Below, piece after piece: positions 5,797 through 8,343 of a stretch of 8,343 bases of DNA. Position numbers and translations under genes: made by a program. The notes below the pieces were generated by a model. The model worked only from the letters and a program-made list of their open reading frames with translations, was not told the origin of the DNA and did no database searches. Source of the DNA: Verrucomicrobiota bacterium (GTDB taxonomy: Bacteria > Verrucomicrobiota > Kiritimatiellia > UBA8416 > JAIOPI01); NCBI GenBank assembly GCA_027620105.1, contig JAQCIA010000076.1, forward strand, positions 1 through 8,343, written 5' to 3'. Numbering within the stretch: position 1 is the stretch's first letter; each line of letters begins with the position of its first letter.

Positions 5797-5800
5797 GCAC

Positions 5801-7051
5801 ATGGACTACAAGAAACGATTTTCCGATGATGAACTCCGGCAGCGGCTTGCCGCCGCTGGGGCGGTGCTTGTCACTGGGCCAAAGGCATGTGGAAAAACCG
5901 AGACCGCGCTACAACTCGCCAAGAGTGTCGCCCGCTTGGACATCGACCCGCAGGCGCGGCTCGCCATGCAGGTTGAACCGTTGCGCGTGCTGCGCGGCGA
6001 CGCCCCACGTCTGCTCGACGAATGGCAGGAATTCCCGGAACTCTGGAATCTCGTCCGGCACGCGGTGGACACCAAGAAGCAGGACGGGCTTTACATCCTC
6101 ACCGGTTCCGCAAATCCCGACGAAGCCACGCGCCGTCATTCCGGCGCGGGACGGTTTTCCATCATGCGAATGCGTCCGATGTCGCTGTTTGAAAACGGAT
6201 GGTCGTCCGGTGAGGTTTCGCTTACTCAAGTGTTCGCGGGTGCCGCCGTCACTTCCGACGAGGTTACGTCCGACCTTGACGCGCTGGCCGAGAAAATTCT
6301 TTTCGGGGGCTGGCCAGGTTTGCTGGGCAAAGGGCTTTCGCGCGCGCTTGATTTCTCCCGCGATTACGCGGCGCTGACGGCGGAAGTTGACATCAGTCGC
6401 GTTTCCGAAAAGCGTCGCGACCCCGGCAAAGTGTTGCGGCTTATGCAATCGCTTGCGCGGAATATCTCCACCGAAGTTTCCGTGGCGACGCTTGCGGCGG
6501 AAGTCCGTGGCGGCACCGGCGGTTTCAAGGAAGAAACGGCGGCGGATTACCTGGACGCGCTCAACCGGTTAATGCTTGTCGAAGACCTTCCCGCGTGGAG
6601 CGCGCACATCCGCTCCAGCGCGACCTTGCGTCAAATGCCCAAACGCCAGTTCGCCGATCCTTCACTCGCGTGCGGGATTCTACGCATCGACAAACCGAAA
6701 CTGCTCGGCGACTTGGAGTACTTCGGACTTCTTTTCGAGTCGCTTGTCATTCGAGACCTCCGCATTTACGCCCAGACCGCCGGCGGCAGGGTTTGGCACT
6801 ACCGTGATTCCGCCGGCACCGAAGTTGACGCCATTGTCGAGAACGAAGACGGCACCTACGTCGCCGTTGAAATCAAGCTTGGTACGGGCGCGGCGGACGC
6901 GGCGGCGGGAGCCCTATTGAAGTTCGCAGCCAACATCGACACCGCCAAGACACCAGCGGCACGCGCGCTTGTGGTCGTGACAGGCAACGGCTTTGCCCAC
7001 CGTCGTCCCGATGGGGTGTTTGTCATTCCTATAACGACACTAACCGCCTAA
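5801..7051 (+). CDS. AAA_14/DUF4143 ATP-binding protein
   Basis: 416 residues, usual for this family. The N-terminal AAA_14 ATPase has Walker A GPKACGKT (26-33), Walker B RLLDEW (70-75), a sensor-like strand YILTGSA (98-104) and the family GAGRF...MRMRPMSLFE block (116-131). The C-terminal DUF4143 part (from about 185) includes a winged-helix-like section (about 225-262) and a restriction-endonuclease-like fold with E313, D343 and E357-x-K359 (EVDAI and AVEIKLG), placed as in a PD-(D/E)xK site. These proteins are common, often solitary and scattered in bacteria; their function is largely unknown, with nucleic-acid-linked roles suggested. I chose ATG 5801 because homologs begin close to the first helix (KKRFSDDEL). 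The frame stays open upstream to 5612, but that part is Pro/His/Leu-rich and unlike the family. No partner gene is adjacent. Confidence 0.88.
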   Translation: MDYKKRFSDDELRQRLAAAGAVLVTGPKACGKTETALQLAKSVARLDIDPQARLAMQVEPLRVLRGDAPRLLDEWQEFPELWNLVRHAVDTKKQDGLYILTGSANPDEATRRHSGAGRFSIMRMRPMSLFENGWSSGEVSLTQVFAGAAVTSDEVTSDLDALAEKILFGGWPGLLGKGLSRALDFSRDYAALTAEVDISRVSEKRRDPGKVLRLMQSLARNISTEVSVATLAAEVRGGTGGFKEETAADYLDALNRLMLVEDLPAWSAHIRSSATLRQMPKRQFADPSLACGILRIDKPKLLGDLEYFGLLFESLVIRDLRIYAQTAGGRVWHYRDSAGTEVDAIVENEDGTYVAVEIKLGTGAADAAAGALLKFAANIDTAKTPAARALVVVTGNGFAHRRPDGVFVIPITTLTA

Positions 7052-7458
7052 CTACTCAGGACCCCGCGCCACAGGAAAGAGAATTGGTGTTCGCTGGTCA
7101 CGGGGTGATAGATTCGCGGGAAACATCGCCCAATCTGACGATTACTTCCGGTTGCGGAGCACATAGGCTGTCGATCTTCCAGCACCCATCGTGCGTCGCA
7201 CGCCGTGTCGGTTACCTCGCGGGTTCCGCCCGCTTGACAGCTCGCGCAACAGGCTTCTTGATGGGTTGACCCGATTTCTGTCGAGGATGTCGGCGAGTCC
7301 TACCGCCGCTTAACAGGCCCATTCCATTTGCCGCAGAATTCTGAATTCACTGCGGGAACAACACGATGAACAACACGGGCAGAACAATTGGTGCGCGGGG
7401 GCAAAAGGAAATCCCGCTGCAACTTCTTCAGTTACAACGGGCTGCAACAACTAAAGAA
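7052..7458. other. Intergenic region between ATPase and tRNA-Phe
   Basis: About 400 bp without a supported gene. On the minus strand a 36-codon frame (ATG 7322 to TAA 7212) encodes a very basic peptide ending KKPVARAVKRAEPAR; with no ribosome-binding site it is only a candidate. An imperfect palindrome at 7331-7355 pairs CCGCAG with CTGCGG around a doubled GAATTC. The 10-mer GAACAACACG occurs twice (7356-7365 and 7368-7377). No terminator is evident. Confidence 0.55.
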
Positions 7459-7534
<76 letters not shown>

Positions 7535-7540
7535 CCGAGG

Positions 7541-7546
7541 ATTGTA
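7541..7546 (-). promoter_or_regulatory. Candidate -10 box of tRNA-Phe
   Basis: TACAAT (5 of 6 consensus bases) on the minus strand, 6 bp upstream of the tRNA 5' end, so transcription would start at or very near the mature end. The expected -35 position carries TAACCC, a poor match. Confidence 0.4.
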
Positions 7547-7611
7547 AGCGGCTATTTTCCAATGGGTTATGAATGAACCCAAGAGCCGCCCCCTCTCCCC
7601 GAAAAAAGGCT

Positions 7612-7630
7612 CCGTGACGCTACCGTGACG
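7612..7630 (+). repeat. Two CCGTGACG iterons with 11-bp period
   Basis: CCGTGACG occurs at 7612-7619 and 7623-7630, followed by a related CCGTCGCC. The 11-bp period puts the copies on the same DNA face. They lie between the recombinase gene and tRNA-Phe, so an accessory protein or recombinase arm-site is possible. Two copies are weak evidence. Confidence 0.4.
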
Positions 7631-7676
7631 GTCCGTCGCCGGAACTGCTCTCTCAGGAGAGGCCCCATACCATACA

Positions 7677-8343
7677 TCATACCGCGCCAGAATCAACGCT
7701 CTTTTCCGATACGACTGCGCCCGCATTGCCATTTCCGCCGCCCAAACCCAACTGGAGCTTCTTCATCTCGCCTTCCTTGAACTGGGGCGACAGATGGGCA
7801 TAAACCTGCTCGATCATCTTGGTTGAGGAATGCCCAACCCAGTTGGCAATGGCGAGGAAATTGACGCCAGCCTCAACTGCCCTGCTGATGAAGAAATGGC
7901 GAAGGCAATGAGATGTCATGTGAACAGTCAGTCCGGCCAGACGCTGCGCCCTTGGGTACGTCTTCTCAAAACGCTGGCATCGGCGCTCAGGATGCCGAGG
8001 GGTAACGAAGACCCAATCATGCGGCGGCTTCCTTCTACCAGCGAAAAGCTCTTCCCAAGCGGATCGCCATTGGAGCAGCGCCGTCCTCAATTCGCTATGC
8101 ATGGGGATCGCCCTCGCCTTTCGATTCTTCAGCGGGTTGCCCTCCTTCGGGCGGACCATGACAAGTCCGTTCGCGAAGTCGATGTCGCGCCACTCCATAT
8201 AGAATGATTCTGTCGGTCGCGTTCCTGTGTAGCCTCTGAAAATAATCCACGTTGCCAACTGCAATCCCGCTTCGGTCTTGAGAGCCGCTTCAAGCAGGGC
8301 GCTGAACTGCTCGTTCGTCGGGATGGGCTGATCCACTTGGACG
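7677..8343 (-). CDS. Tyrosine recombinase/integrase, catalytic domain (5' end beyond window)
   Basis: The frame is open to the window edge, so the N-terminal SAM-like/arm-binding part is not seen. A GTG at 8336-8334 could be read as a start but lies inside an open frame directly before a catalytic domain, so it is unlikely to be the true one. Numbering from that GTG, the phage-integrase catalytic residues are all present: R40 (TGTRPTE), K73 (RKARAIPMH), H143 and R146 (SHCLRH), H169 (GHSS) and the Tyr nucleophile Y179 (YAHLSP). Such enzymes integrate and excise phages or genomic islands, or resolve chromosome dimers. Nothing suggests decay. The position beside tRNA-Phe hints at an integrated element, although the recombinase lies on the 5' side of the tRNA rather than the usual 3' side. 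The C-terminal tail (Gly/Asn/Ser-rich, after about 197) looks disordered. Confidence 0.92.
   Translation of the reverse strand, partial: VQVDQPIPTNEQFSALLEAALKTEAGLQLATWIIFRGYTGTRPTESFYMEWRDIDFANGLVMVRPKEGNPLKNRKARAIPMHSELRTALLQWRSAWEELFAGRRKPPHDWVFVTPRHPERRCQRFEKTYPRAQRLAGLTVHMTSHCLRHFFISRAVEAGVNFLAIANWVGHSSTKMIEQVYAHLSPQFKEGEMKKLQLGLGGGNGNAGAVVSEKSVDSGAV

Larger units (their letters stand above)
5330..5800 (+). other. Intergenic region without a supported gene
   Basis: About 470 bp between the channel and the ATPase. Frames on both strands lack ribosome-binding sites and domain-like sequence. It contains several small stem-loops, including AGGGG-CCT-CCCCT at 5463-5475 and the two listed separately, and a candidate promoter at its 3' end. 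No stem is followed by a T-run, so no clear intrinsic terminator for the channel gene is seen. Confidence 0.6.

Noticed and set aside
5612..5800. Upstream in-frame extension of the ATPase gene
   Set aside because: Its Pro/His/Leu-rich composition is unlike the AAA_14 family N-terminus; ATG 5801 starts right at the family-like helix.
7583..7612. GAGCC/GGCTC pair with an internal T-run as a terminator for the recombinase gene
   Set aside because: Stem of only 5 bp with a 20-nt loop, and the T-run is inside the loop rather than after the stem.
7648..7661. CTCTC-TCAG-GAGAG hairpin after the recombinase gene as a terminator
   Set aside because: Five-base stem without a downstream T-run on either strand.
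8065..8085. GAGCAGCG inside the recombinase gene as a tRNA-Phe att-site copy
   Set aside because: Only 8 bp shared with the tRNA D-arm region, within coding sequence; chance match.

Overview
The window is bacterial DNA, GC-rich by eye. Gene density is moderate, with several intergenic stretches of 300-750 bp full of mobile-element debris. I see no ribosomal or core-metabolic marker, so taxonomy is a guess. A GH4 uronidase-like glycosidase, REP-associated transposase (RAYT) remnants, a GxxExxY-family fragment and a solitary AAA_14/DUF4143 ATPase together would suit a PVC-type bacterium (Verrucomicrobiota/Kiritimatiellota/Lentisphaerota), but none of them is diagnostic.

Layout. (1) 22-1392, minus: a complete GH4 NAD/metal-dependent glycosidase. 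(2) 1393-2123: no intact gene. It holds a 21-bp repeat, small hairpins, a GGCGGAGG tandem repeat and a 385-bp segment bounded by inverted repeats that contains a frameshifted transposase-like remnant. (3) 2124-3598, minus: two consecutive lipoprotein genes. The downstream one resembles TraT, the surface-exclusion/serum-resistance lipoprotein; the upstream one has a predicted coiled coil and is otherwise unrecognised. (4) 3674-4441: a second graveyard with another copy of the 21-bp repeat, a 170-bp MITE-like element with 18-bp terminal inverted repeats, the N-terminus of a RAYT whose start codon has become ATT, and a cut-off GxxExxY protein. (5) 4442-5329, plus: a six-transmembrane voltage-gated potassium channel with a C-terminal zinc ribbon. 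(6) 5801-7051, plus: an AAA_14/DUF4143 ATPase with a candidate promoter placed so that the mRNA could be leaderless. (7) 7459-7534, minus: tRNA-Phe(GAA) with encoded CCA. (8) 7677-8343, minus: the catalytic domain of a tyrosine recombinase, cut by the window edge, with all six catalytic positions present.

How the genes relate. Only the two lipoprotein genes form a convincing unit: same strand, close spacing, both predicted to be lipid-anchored. The GH4 enzyme, the channel and the ATPase look like independent units. The remnants, the MITE-like element and the recombinase next to a tRNA mark the region as a site of repeated insertion. I found no CRISPR array, no intact insertion sequence, and no cluster that I can defend as a new multi-gene system. 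The most unusual items are the divergent TraT-like/lipoprotein pair, the zinc-ribbon potassium channel and the nested repeat structures.
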